13,087 nt of DNA from contig DAORZT010000068.1 of assembly GCA_035359995.1 (NCBI GenBank), forward strand, positions 1 through 13,087, given 5' to 3'. This stretch comes from JAKPCT01 sp029553165 (lineage in GTDB: Bacteria; Bacillota; UBA4882; UBA8346). The position numbers were made by a program, and so were the translations under genes. Numbering within the stretch: position 1 is the stretch's first letter; the number at the start of each line of letters is the position of its first letter. This document shows positions 1 to 6,512 of the stretch, one piece after another. The notes under the pieces are model-generated. The model was not told where the DNA came from. It did not search any database and was given only the letters and a program-made list of their open reading frames with translations.

Positions 1-51
1 GTAATAGAAATGACTGTCAGTCCGTTAATTCTTAAATGAAATTATATAATT

Positions 52-56
52 GGAGG
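52..56 (+). promoter_or_regulatory. Ribosome binding site of glyQS
   Basis: GGAGG lies 7 nt before the ATG at 64 and fixes that start. The 63 bases before the gene are too short to show a T-box leader or a complete promoter. Confidence 0.8.
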
Positions 57-63
57 TTTAACA

Positions 64-1377
64 ATGTCTGAAGTACAAGCAACTACAACGATGGAGAAGA
101 TTGTTTCCTTAGCCAAACGCCGTGGGTTTATCTTTCAATCCAGTGAAATCTATGGTGGCCTAAACAGTTGTTGGGATTATGGTCCATTAGGCGTTGAATT
201 GAAAAATAATGTGAAGCGCGCCTGGTGGCGAAAGGTAGTCCAGGAACGGGATGATATGGTAGGACTGGATGCAAGTATTTTGATGCACCCCAGAGTTTGG
301 GAAGCAAGTGGACATGTTGCCGGTTTTACTGATCCTTTGGTTGACTGTAAAGTATGTAAACAACGGTTTCGCGCTGACCACATTGAAGGCGACCGTTGTC
401 CGGCATGTGGCGGCGAACTGACTGAAGCCCGTCAGTTCAACCTGATGTTTAAGACCTTCATGGGACCGGTTGAAGACAGCGCTGCAGTCGTCTTTATGCG
501 CCCCGAGACTGCTCAAGGAATCTTTGTTAACTTTAATAATGTGTTGACAACCACCAGAATGAAATTACCATTTGGAGTCGCCCAGATCGGTAAGTCATTC
601 CGTAATGAAATAACCCCTGGTAACTTCACCTTCCGCACCCGGGAATTTGAGCAGATGGAGATTGAATATTTCGTAAAACCCGGAACTGATGAAGAGATTC
701 ATCGTCAATGGATCGAACAGCGGTTCCAATGGTATATTGATCTTGGAATCAGTAAAGAAAGATTGCGCCTCCGCGAACATGCCAAAGACGAATTGGCACA
801 CTATGCCAAAGGTTGCTATGATATTGAATATTACTTCCCAATGGGTTGGTCCGAGTTAGAGGGAATCGCCAACCGGACCGATTTCGACCTGAAACGCCAT
901 GCCGAATATAGCGGCCAACGGCTCGACTATTTCGACCAGGAATCCAATGAACATTATGTTCCCTATGTTATTGAGCCTTCCGCCGGAGCGGATCGTGGTA
1001 CTTTAGCGTTCTTACTCGATGCTTACCATGAAGAGCCTGACAAGGACGAAGTCCGAGTCGTCTTGAAATTACACCGGGCCTTAGCCCCTTATAAAGTAGC
1101 TATTTTACCGCTTTCCAAGAAAGAACCGCTGGTAAATATGGCTAAAGGGATTGAGAAGGAATTACGCAAGTACTGGATGGTTGACTACGATGACTCAAAA
1201 GCAATTGGCCGTAGATATCGCCGTCAGGATGAGATCGGAACTCCTTATTGCGTAACTGTCGACTTCCAGAGCTTAGAGGACCAGGCGGTAACCGTACGTG
1301 ACCGTGACACAATGGAACAGGAACGGGTGCCTGTAGCCGAGCTTTCCAAGTATTTGTGGGAAAAGTTGGCGTGGTAA
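64..1377 (+). CDS. glyQS: Glycine--tRNA ligase, single-chain (GlyQS type)
   Basis: This is a class II aminoacyl-tRNA synthetase that charges tRNA-Gly with glycine in the cytoplasm; the family works as a homodimer. At 437 residues it is slightly shorter than the usual 450-470. The N-terminal stretch FIFQSSEIYGGLNSCWDYGP (residues 22-41) is the family hallmark. Four cysteines at 95, 98, 112 and 115 form a zinc-ribbon-like insertion. Motif 2 is FRNE (179-182) with RTREFEQME (191-199). Motif 3 is in the segment EPSAGADRGTLAFLLDAY (304-321), and the anticodon-binding domain occupies about 330-437. It appears monocistronic in this window, with a 235-nt gap to the next plus-strand gene. It is ordinary vertically inherited housekeeping DNA, and nothing in it looks broken. 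Confidence 0.97.
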   Translation: MSEVQATTTMEKIVSLAKRRGFIFQSSEIYGGLNSCWDYGPLGVELKNNVKRAWWRKVVQERDDMVGLDASILMHPRVWEASGHVAGFTDPLVDCKVCKQRFRADHIEGDRCPACGGELTEARQFNLMFKTFMGPVEDSAAVVFMRPETAQGIFVNFNNVLTTTRMKLPFGVAQIGKSFRNEITPGNFTFRTREFEQMEIEYFVKPGTDEEIHRQWIEQRFQWYIDLGISKERLRLREHAKDELAHYAKGCYDIEYYFPMGWSELEGIANRTDFDLKRHAEYSGQRLDYFDQESNEHYVPYVIEPSAGADRGTLAFLLDAYHEEPDKDEVRVVLKLHRALAPYKVAILPLSKKEPLVNMAKGIEKELRKYWMVDYDDSKAIGRRYRRQDEIGTPYCVTVDFQSLEDQAVTVRDRDTMEQERVPVAELSKYLWEKLAW

Positions 1378-1414
1378 GATTTTTGACATTGATAATAGAT
1401 AATTCTCGATGAAT

Positions 1415-1470
1415 AATATCCGCAATGCGTATATAATTCCAGCAGGGAAGAATATATGCTTGCGGATATT
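1415..1470. terminator. Long imperfect hairpin downstream of glyQS, possible terminator
   Basis: AATATCCGCAA (1415-1425) and TTGCGGATATT (1460-1470) are perfect 11-nt inverted repeats, and pairing continues inward with small interruptions (GCGTATATA against TATATGC). No clean T-run follows, so factor-independent termination is uncertain. It could instead be a transcript-stabilising structure or a small palindromic element. Confidence 0.4.
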
Positions 1471-1547
1471 TAGTATTATACCCAATACAGCGACAAACTC
1501 TAAAGTTATTATGAAAGAGTACATTGTTTAGGCCGTGAGTTTATTAT

Positions 1548-1576
1548 TTGAAACCATAATATTATCATGAAATAAT
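1548..1576 (+). promoter_or_regulatory. Candidate sigma-A promoter for the SUFU-domain gene
   Basis: TTGAAA (1548-1553) and AATAAT (1571-1576) are separated by exactly 17 nt, each one base from consensus. Transcription would start near 1583, about 30 nt before the preferred GTG start. The region is AT-rich, so a chance match is possible. Confidence 0.4.
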
Positions 1577-1612
1577 TAAAACAAAATTAACGAGTAAATG
1601 GGGGCGACGATT

Positions 1613-2272
1613 GTGAATTTAGAAGAATATAAAAAGTTTGCGTCACAACATGAAGATTGGGCGCCAGGTTGGGAAGCTATTGATGAAGTGTTTAAGAAAC
1701 TTTATCCAAACCAAAATCCTGCCCATTATGGGACGATCATGGTTAACCGGGCTATTTTCGGCGGCGACCAATATCTTGATGGCTATAGCATTTACGATTC
1801 TCCAAATGGCTATAAGCATATAGTCACATATGGTATGACAGAACTATATTTCAATGATGAAGCATTTGGTGGAGAATGGAGCGGTTGGGGTTATGAAATG
1901 ACTATAAAACTGAAAGAAAAAACCAATGAGGACTGTATGTGGGCGATCGATATGTTGTCTAATCTTGCGCGATATACATATACCAAAGAACGGTTTTTTG
2001 AGCCAATGCAGTATATTGCCGGAAATGGGACATCGCTTCATATTGGTTTTGAATCTGCTATCACAGCTCTTCTTATTGTAGAAGATACAGAAGCAAAAGG
2101 TATTGACACGGTGCATGGAAGAGTAGATTTTATGCAATTGGTTGGAATCACTCAAAAGGAATTGGAAATTATAAAAGCGGATAGAAATCAAGTACAAATA
2201 TTAGTTGAAAATATGAAAAAGGATAATCCTTATTTAGTTACCGATATGAGGCGGAGTAAGTCGTATTTATAA
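1613..2272 (+). CDS. Suppressor-of-fused (SUFU) domain protein
   Basis: The protein resembles the bacterial SUFU-domain family, best known for the animal Hedgehog regulator; many bacterial members are immunity or antitoxin-like proteins (for example Bacillus YqcF). The family impression rests on the early GWEAIDEVFKKLYP segment, the mid-domain stretch GYKHIVTYGMTELY and the following GGEWSGWGYEMTIKL. There is no signal peptide or membrane segment, so it is probably cytosolic. The reading frame is open from an ATG at 1598, but GTG at 1613 is preferred: it has GGGGGCG (1600-1606) about 6-8 nt upstream, whereas the ATG overlaps that same purine run. From the GTG it has 219 residues. No toxin gene lies beside it in the window, so an immunity role is only an analogy. 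The next gene converges on it with a 32-nt gap. Confidence 0.72.
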   Translation: MNLEEYKKFASQHEDWAPGWEAIDEVFKKLYPNQNPAHYGTIMVNRAIFGGDQYLDGYSIYDSPNGYKHIVTYGMTELYFNDEAFGGEWSGWGYEMTIKLKEKTNEDCMWAIDMLSNLARYTYTKERFFEPMQYIAGNGTSLHIGFESAITALLIVEDTEAKGIDTVHGRVDFMQLVGITQKELEIIKADRNQVQILVENMKKDNPYLVTDMRRSKSYL

Positions 2273-2304
2273 GAGATTAATTAGCGGATTATTTTCGAGC
2301 CTCA

Positions 2305-2679
2305 CTAAAACTGAAAAAAAGTCCCCAGGTAAGATAAGATACCCAATGGAATTAATAACAAAAGCAATTTTCCAAAGACAAGGAAAAAAGATTCTTGATG
2401 TTGCCAGCCAAAAAACAGCAATACTATCCCATAAAGGACGGTTAACGCCGCTGGAGTAGCTCCGAATAAGACTGCAGCCAGAATGCTGGATTCTGCGGGG
2501 ACAAATTTTTTTATCAAAGCTCCGCCAAAAAGACAAAGTACTGCTGGTATCAAAATTAAGATGATTTTTCCAATGGGGTTATCAGCGAAAAAGTCATAGT
2601 TCGAAATTTGGGTCAGCAAGAAAATGTATAGTAAAAAACAGAGACCACTCAAGATAATGCTTAACAGGTAATATTTCAT
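2305..2679 (-). CDS. Small four-helix membrane protein, unknown function
   Basis: I do not recognise this 124-residue protein. It is strongly hydrophobic, with four likely transmembrane helices at about 3-24, 36-56, 64-90 and 98-120. Charged residues are limited to short loops such as IKKFVPAESS. The reading frame begins at an ATG at 2679 with a GGTGATG stretch just upstream on the minus strand, a weak ribosome binding site. It converges with the SUFU-domain gene, and no clear terminator hairpin lies between them. The opposite-frame ORFs here lack this clean membrane-protein pattern. It is probably a real gene, but nothing in the sequence shows its role. Confidence 0.6.
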   Translation of the reverse strand: MKYYLLSIILSGLCFLLYIFLLTQISNYDFFADNPIGKIILILIPAVLCLFGGALIKKFVPAESSILAAVLFGATPAALTVLYGIVLLFFGWQHQESFFLVFGKLLLLLIPLGILSYLGTFFQF

Positions 2680-2882
2680 CAGTGTATCATCACCATTCTA
2701 TTCTAAAAATCACCTTATTAGAGTTATTTTCGATTTATTATGATAGATCCCTTTTCTTGTAATCCAAATAATTAACCCCAGAATTTGATTTATTATTTTG
2801 GATGTTTTTTCTGTTTATATGTGAATTTAATAAATTTTTTTGAAAGTCTTTATCTCTGGCCCACTGTTCCGTCGGGCGTGTT

Positions 2883-2909
2883 AAAGAACTGCCTAAAGCA
2901 GTTCTTTTT
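2883..2909 (+). terminator. Rho-independent terminator-like hairpin without an upstream plus-strand gene
   Basis: AAAGAACTGC (2883-2892) pairs perfectly with GCAGTTCTTT (2898-2907) around a 5-nt loop, and the 3' arm runs into TTTTT (2905-2909). No plus-strand gene lies before it back to 2272. It may end an unrecognised transcript or belong to the repeat element that begins immediately after it. Confidence 0.5.
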
Positions 2910-2910
2910 A

Positions 2911-3198
2911 GAAGAATTGTAATGAACAGGTTAGCGATTTATTTTAGTCAATTCTTCAATTCAAGGAAAGTGAGCGCCCAAAAAGGAACCAAAAAGGCGC
3001 CGGAACCTATGAGGTTACGGACCTCCCTAAATCATCCAAGGTCTTTTAATGAACAGGTAAGCTTATTTATGATGGGGCTGTTCATTTTAGGTCTTCGCCC
3101 TCCTAATGAACAGGTAAGAAAATTCGAAGAAGTGACTGTTCATTTTTGAAGAATTGTAATGAAAAGATTAGATTATTTGTGGTTCATTACAATTCTTC
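2911..3198. repeat. Cluster of direct and inverted repeats forming tandem stem-loops
   Basis: TAATGAACAGGTAAG or a close variant occurs at 2920-2934, 3047-3061, 3104-3118 and, degenerate, 3157-3171. The last three copies each face an inverted partner: AATGAACAG 3048-3056 with CTGTTCATT 3078-3086; AATGAACAG 3105-3113 with CTGTTCATT 3136-3144; and GAAGAATTGTAATGAA 3148-3163 with its exact complement at 3183-3198. The 16-nt arm of the last hairpin also occurs directly at 2911-2926. Pairing between neighbours is possible too (3078-3092 with 3102-3113). It may be a MITE/REP-like intergenic element or a structured RNA. The short ORFs crossing it look spurious. Confidence 0.6.
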
Positions 3199-3277
3199 AC
3201 TTCTGAAAGTGATGCCAATGGGGCTTAGGCTTCCGACGGCGATGTCAATGAAACGTCCCTGTTTCGATGCCACGCAC

Positions 3278-3304
3278 GCCAACCTCCTTGGTTGGCTATC
3301 TTTT
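3278..3304 (+). terminator. Terminator-like hairpin before the CRISPR leader
   Basis: GCCAACC (3278-3284) and GGTTGGC (3290-3296) form a perfect 7-bp stem with a 5-nt loop, followed by TATCTTTT. It could close a transcript from the preceding repeat cluster. The tail is only a moderate T-run. Confidence 0.35.
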
Positions 3305-3406
3305 GACGTTATGTTTGCTGAGTCAACAATTTAAAGAGTTAGAATGTTGGCTGCTGGAATAAATATTCTATATTTATTCTTAAAAAAGAGGAAATTGGTG
3401 CCGATA

Positions 3407-3415
3407 TGTTATACT
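3407..3415 (+). promoter_or_regulatory. Possible extended -10 promoter in the CRISPR leader
   Basis: TGTTATACT (3407-3415) matches an extended -10 element (TG, one base, then TATACT). No good -35 lies at the right distance, which is tolerable for extended -10 promoters. It is oriented toward the array and lies about 180 nt before the first repeat. Confidence 0.3.
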
Positions 3416-3445
3416 GGAAAATAGTAATAATTTTATGAATTATTT

Positions 3446-3597
3446 GTAGTCGACCTCCAGTAGTGCAAAAACCCCCTGGGATCGACTACATGAGTAAAAT
3501 TTAATTTTGCATGGTTTAAGTGTGTAAATGTAAAATGGCCCAATTTTTGTAGTAAAAATCACAAAAAATTGAGCTTAAAAAAGTGCAGTTCGGAAGG
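3446..3597 (+). promoter_or_regulatory. CRISPR leader with two hairpins
   Basis: The AT-rich stretch directly before the first repeat has GTAGTCGA (3446-3453) pairing with TCGACTAC (3482-3489), extended by CCAG (3457-3460) with CTGG (3476-3479). A second near-perfect pair joins CAATTTTTGT (3541-3550) to ACAAAAAATTG (3561-3571). Leader polarity fits the repeat orientation (GAAAC at the 3' end) and the decay of the last repeat at the far end. Confidence 0.5.
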
Positions 3598-3760
3598 GTT
3601 TTTAGTCTACCTATAAGGAATTGAAACTTGTTTTACAAAAAATGTGCCCCGCACGTAGATTCGTTTTTAGTCTACCTATAAGGAATTGAAACATTGCTGC
3701 TTGCACATTTGTTTTTGTAATATTACCAACGTTTTTAGTCTACCTATAAGGAGTCAAAAT
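3598..3760 (+). CRISPR. Small CRISPR array: three repeats, two spacers, type I-B-like repeat, no cas genes
   Basis: The 30-nt repeat starts GTTTTTAGTCTACC and ends GGAATTGAAAC. Copies lie at 3598-3627, 3663-3692 and 3731-3760. The first two are identical; the third differs at four positions, all in its last eight bases, as expected of a trailer-end repeat. Spacers are 35 nt (3628-3662) and 38 nt (3693-3730). The ATTGAAAC-ending 30-mer with 35-38-nt spacers is typical of type I-B systems in Clostridia (family knowledge). No cas gene is in the window, so crRNA processing and adaptation would need Cas proteins encoded elsewhere. Confidence 0.93.
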
Positions 3761-4108
3761 AACTTTCTAATTCCTCGAATTAAAAATCTCCGCATCTAAT
3801 CTTCCTTCTGAATAGGTTGTTTCCCCCTTTAATCCATTTTATTCTAAAACAAGCTGGATTTGGCGCCGATAACAGTAATGTTAAAGAATTAATTGGAAAT
3901 TGATCAATTAAAGGGGCGTATTGTCATGTCAAAATTGGCGAAGGTGCAGGGCATTTTATTAATACTTGATTTCTGCTGGTGGCGGTTGTTTGGGGAGAGG
4001 GATGGGGAGTATTGATGACATAGGCATTCTGCCTTAATTAAATAAGGAATTTAGTAAATATTCATAAATATAAAAATCATTTATTTAGTGATTTCTTTTG
4101 AAGGTGCC
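3761..4108. other. Spacer region after the CRISPR array, no supported gene
   Basis: This AT-rich stretch has no long reading frame, no tRNA-like fold and no further repeat copy that I can see. The only gene-like item is the very short ORF at 3926-4015, listed separately. Confidence 0.5.
3926..4015 (+). CDS. Possible 29-residue small protein
   Basis: An ATG at 3926 follows AAAGGGG with about 9 nt spacing and opens 29 codons. The peptide has a hydrophobic core (ILLILDFCWW) and a charged tail (GERDGEY). There is no recognised family and no flanking operon. An ORF this short arises easily by chance, so support is limited to the ribosome binding site. Confidence 0.2.
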   Translation: MSKLAKVQGILLILDFCWWRLFGERDGEY

Positions 4109-4315
4109 ATGAAATTTTACATTGGTGTAACTGATAACAATTGGTTTCAATATCTTTCATCCATTCGCCCTGATGAGGTGAATTTTTGGCAGCCTGGGGG
4201 GAAAACTGTTTTTTCTGCTATTCCGCCGGGAGCACCTTTTTTGTTTAAGCTTCATAGTCCATTAAATTTTGTTGTTGGTGGCGGTTTTTTTATTAGGCAC
4301 CCAATAGCATTCTGA
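4109..4315 (+). pseudogene. Truncated HNH-endonuclease-like gene, N-terminal domain only
   Basis: The 68-residue product begins MKFYIGVTDNNWFQYL and continues through DEVNFWQPGG to PFLFKLHSPLNFVVGGGFF. From memory this is the opening PUA/EVE-like domain of a family of putative HNH restriction endonucleases of roughly 300 residues. Here it stops right after the GGGFFIRH segment, so the rest of that domain and the whole HNH nuclease part are missing, and I see no trace of them downstream in any frame. The ATG at 4109 has GAAGGTG (4100-4106) as its ribosome binding site. The riboswitch of the B12 operon starts soon after, so the deletion probably removed the 3' part. It lies about 350 nt from the CRISPR array, which suggests a decayed defence patch. 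It could still make a stand-alone domain protein. Confidence 0.6.
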
Positions 4316-4327
4316 AGCAACTTGTAT

Positions 4328-4333
4328 TATAAT
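4328..4333 (+). promoter_or_regulatory. Likely -10 element of the B12 operon promoter
   Basis: A perfect TATAAT lies 29 nt before the riboswitch P1 stem, placing transcription start near 4340. No convincing -35 box is visible 16-18 nt upstream. Confidence 0.45.
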
Positions 4334-4361
4334 TTAAAGTGTCATTTGAAAAACTGCATAA

Positions 4362-4524
4362 TTTTCAAGGCGCTTTTTCAAAAGCTTAATAGGGAAACAG
4401 GTGTAAATCCTGTACGGTCCCGCCACTGTAAAAGGAGAGTTGGCTAACGTAATACCACTGGATCGAGATCTGGGAAGGTGTTAGAACAATGATGACCCTT
4501 GAGTCAGGAGACCTGCCTTGAAAA
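4362..4524 (+). ncRNA. Cobalamin (adenosylcobalamin-type) riboswitch aptamer
   Basis: The P1 stem is a perfect 10-bp pair, TTTTCAAGGC (4362-4371) with GCCTTGAAAA (4515-4524). Inside are the conserved core AGGGAAACAGGTGTAAATCC, then CGGTCCCGCCACTGTAA, and at the 3' side the B12 box AGTCAGGAGACCTGCC (4502-4517). These are the family signatures. The element sits in the 5' leader of a btuB-type receptor, which fits. In this family, B12 binding turns downstream genes off. Confidence 0.95.
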
Positions 4525-4563
4525 GACTAACACAGCCTACGGAGGATAGGAGGGTGATTTGTC

Positions 4564-4653
4564 ATGGTATATCTCACTAAGGTGTATACCTTCAAGTCTT
4601 GGTTCCGTTGGTTCGGATCCAAGGCTTTTTTAATGTTACAATCCTTCCGGTAA
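4564..4653 (+). CDS. Possible 29-residue leader peptide crossing the riboswitch terminator
   Basis: ATG 4564 follows AGGAGGG (4548-4554) at 9 nt, a strong ribosome binding site. The 29-codon frame passes through the whole terminator hairpin (4595-4631) and stops at TAA 4651-4653, 42 nt before btuB. The peptide is basic and aromatic (KSWFRWFGSK). If translated, ribosomes would cover the terminator. It may be fortuitous, because the AGGAGG could belong to the RNA structure instead. No family is recognised. Confidence 0.3.
   Translation: MVYLTKVYTFKSWFRWFGSKAFLMLQSFR
4595..4631 (+). terminator. Riboswitch expression-platform terminator
   Basis: AGTCTTGGTTCC (4596-4607) pairs with GGATCCAAGGCT (4615-4626), with one wobble and one mismatch, followed by TTTTTT. 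It lies between the aptamer and btuB, the position expected of a premature terminator. AAGACT (4523-4528), partly in the 3' strand of P1, is complementary to AGTCTT (4595-4600 region) and could act as the antiterminator arm when B12 is absent. Confidence 0.85.
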
Positions 4654-4695
4654 TTTTTATGACTGTTTGCTTAGAAATATTTTAGGAGGATTGTG

Positions 4696-6504
4696 ATGCG
4701 TTGTAAATATTTATGGGTGTTAATCAGTTTATTGATATTATTAGCAGTAACTACTGTTTTTGCCGAGTCCGAATCTGAAACCGAACCGCAGTATAAAGAA
4801 GAAGTTGTGGTTACAGCAACCAGAACTCCGGAGGAACAATTATCAACTCCGGGAACGACCGAAGTTATTACCAGAGAGGAGATCGAGGAGAGCGGAGCCA
4901 CTACCGTAGCCGAATTATTAGCCGAGGAAGGTTTTGTGATCTCTACATATGGTGGGGGAGCAGGTGTTGCAACGCTCCGAATCGATGGCAGTTCCGCGGA
5001 ACAGACTTTAATCATGATCAATGGGGTACCAGCTAATACCAGTACTGTAGGAACGGTTGATTTGAGTTACTTTCCGGTTGATATCATTGAGCGGGTGGAG
5101 ATCGTCCATGGACCGCTCTCAGCCCTTTATGGTTCCAGCGCTTTAGGTGGGGTTGTCAATATTATCACTGATCTAACCGGAGAACCGCAAAACAAATTGT
5201 TATTAAGTTCCGGAAGTAACTCTGCAGAACAACTGGGTTTGACCATCAAGCGCCAAAATTACGGGATCGCAGTTGGAACCGGTTCTACCAACGGACACCG
5301 TCCCCATTCGAAAACCGAGACGGATTACTTCTTTGGTCAATATGACTTTTATAATACTGAAACCGGTTACCTAAGTTTACACCTGCAGTTAATGAATAAA
5401 TCCGGCGAAGACCCCGGCTCGATACAGTGGCCGTCTACCGCCACTCAATCGGAAAAAAACCAGTCAATTAATTTGATTGGCAAATCGAGTTGGAACCAGC
5501 TTAGCTTTGAATACAAATTGTTCATTCAAAGTCTGGAGTATCAGTATCGAGATTATCTAACTGACAAACATGAGACCACCAATTACGGAGTTGATCTGGC
5601 CGGGTTATATCCTTGGGGAAACCACCAACTCTTAGCCGGAGTGATGTTAAAAGATGCTTCCTTTGATAGTACCAAGAGCGGTAAAAACCAACAACACAGT
5701 GGGGCGATCCTACTTCAGGACCAATGGTTTATCAATGAGGAATTAATACTTATTAGTGGCTTTCGCTGGGATACGGGTTCGGACTTCAGTTCACCGCTGT
5801 CGCCGCGGATCGCTCTTGTTAAGTTAATTAATGACTCATTATCATTGAAGGTTGGTTATGGAAAAGCATTTCGTGCCCCAACAGTCAATGAATTGTACTT
5901 CTCGGAGATTTCACCGTGGTTTAAGAGTATTGGTAACCCCGACTTAAAACCGGAAATCGGCGACCGGATTGATCTGATCGGCGAATGGAAAAAAGACAAA
6001 TATGCGATCACCGTAAATCTCTATCATGCTAAATTAAGTGACGGGATCAGTTGGGTTGAATCACAACCGGCAACCTGGACCCCGATTAACATCGATAAAG
6101 TTAACATCAATGGCTTAAATCTTCGCTGGCAACGCAAGTGGGACAACGGTTTAGGTGTCCAACTGGGTTACAGTTTGGTCGATCGGACCGGCTGGGATGA
6201 GACTACCCGGGATTATTCCAATGAGTTGAATTTCTTCGGTAAACAGCAAATCAACCTGGGTGTCAATTACCAAAACTCCAATTGGGGTTCGAGTCTGAAT
6301 TGGAATTCAGTCCAAGATCGCAAGCAAGGGGATCAAATAATGCCCGATTATGACCTGCTCAATCTCAATCTTTATTATTTAATCAATCAGGACCTGAAAC
6401 TTAACCTAAGTTTATGCAATATCTTTGATCAAGATTATCAGATCCATGAAGGTTATCCGATGCCGGGGAAAGAATATCGTATTGGTCTGAACTATTACTT
6501 TTGA
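4696..6504 (+). CDS. btuB: TonB-dependent outer-membrane cobalamin receptor
   Basis: This outer-membrane receptor is predicted to import vitamin B12 or related corrinoids. A signal peptide covers residues 1-23 (hydrophobic ISLLILLAV, cleavage after VFA). A TonB box, EEVVVTA, lies at 35-41. The plug domain (about 45-155) includes DIIERVEIVHGP and LYGSSALGGVVNIIT. A 22-stranded barrel should follow to the C-terminal phenylalanine 602. The late segment NIFDQDYQ with GYPMPGKEYR is typical of BtuB-like proteins, and the length (602) fits the family. ATG 4696 is chosen over GTG 4693 because AGGAGG (4684-4689) then sits 6 nt away. The cobalamin riboswitch directly upstream supports B12 rather than iron-siderophore as substrate. 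It is the first gene of the operon, and its stop lies 8 nt before tonB. Confidence 0.93.
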   Translation: MRCKYLWVLISLLILLAVTTVFAESESETEPQYKEEVVVTATRTPEEQLSTPGTTEVITREEIEESGATTVAELLAEEGFVISTYGGGAGVATLRIDGSSAEQTLIMINGVPANTSTVGTVDLSYFPVDIIERVEIVHGPLSALYGSSALGGVVNIITDLTGEPQNKLLLSSGSNSAEQLGLTIKRQNYGIAVGTGSTNGHRPHSKTETDYFFGQYDFYNTETGYLSLHLQLMNKSGEDPGSIQWPSTATQSEKNQSINLIGKSSWNQLSFEYKLFIQSLEYQYRDYLTDKHETTNYGVDLAGLYPWGNHQLLAGVMLKDASFDSTKSGKNQQHSGAILLQDQWFINEELILISGFRWDTGSDFSSPLSPRIALVKLINDSLSLKVGYGKAFRAPTVNELYFSEISPWFKSIGNPDLKPEIGDRIDLIGEWKKDKYAITVNLYHAKLSDGISWVESQPATWTPINIDKVNINGLNLRWQRKWDNGLGVQLGYSLVDRTGWDETTRDYSNELNFFGKQQINLGVNYQNSNWGSSLNWNSVQDRKQGDQIMPDYDLLNLNLYYLINQDLKLNLSLCNIFDQDYQIHEGYPMPGKEYRIGLNYYF

Positions 6505-6512
6505 GGGCTCCG

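Noticed and set aside
43..51. TATATAAT-like sequence as a glyQS promoter -10
   Set aside because: It lies immediately before the GGAGG, so transcription would start at or after the ribosome binding site. It is probably chance in AT-rich sequence.
1383..1388. Perfect TTGACA downstream of glyQS as a promoter
   Set aside because: No acceptable -10 element lies 16-19 nt downstream.
2840..2910. tRNA or rRNA remnant near the terminator-like hairpin
   Set aside because: I could not fold a cloverleaf or recognise a conserved rRNA segment.
2922..3149. ORF of 75 codons across the repeat cluster
   Set aside because: It is made of the repeated TAATGAACAGG motif and hairpin arms, has no ribosome binding site and no protein-like pattern.
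3146..3334. ORF of 62 codons before the CRISPR leader
   Set aside because: It begins within a perfect hairpin arm and crosses another hairpin. The translation looks like read-through of a structured intergenic element rather than a protein.
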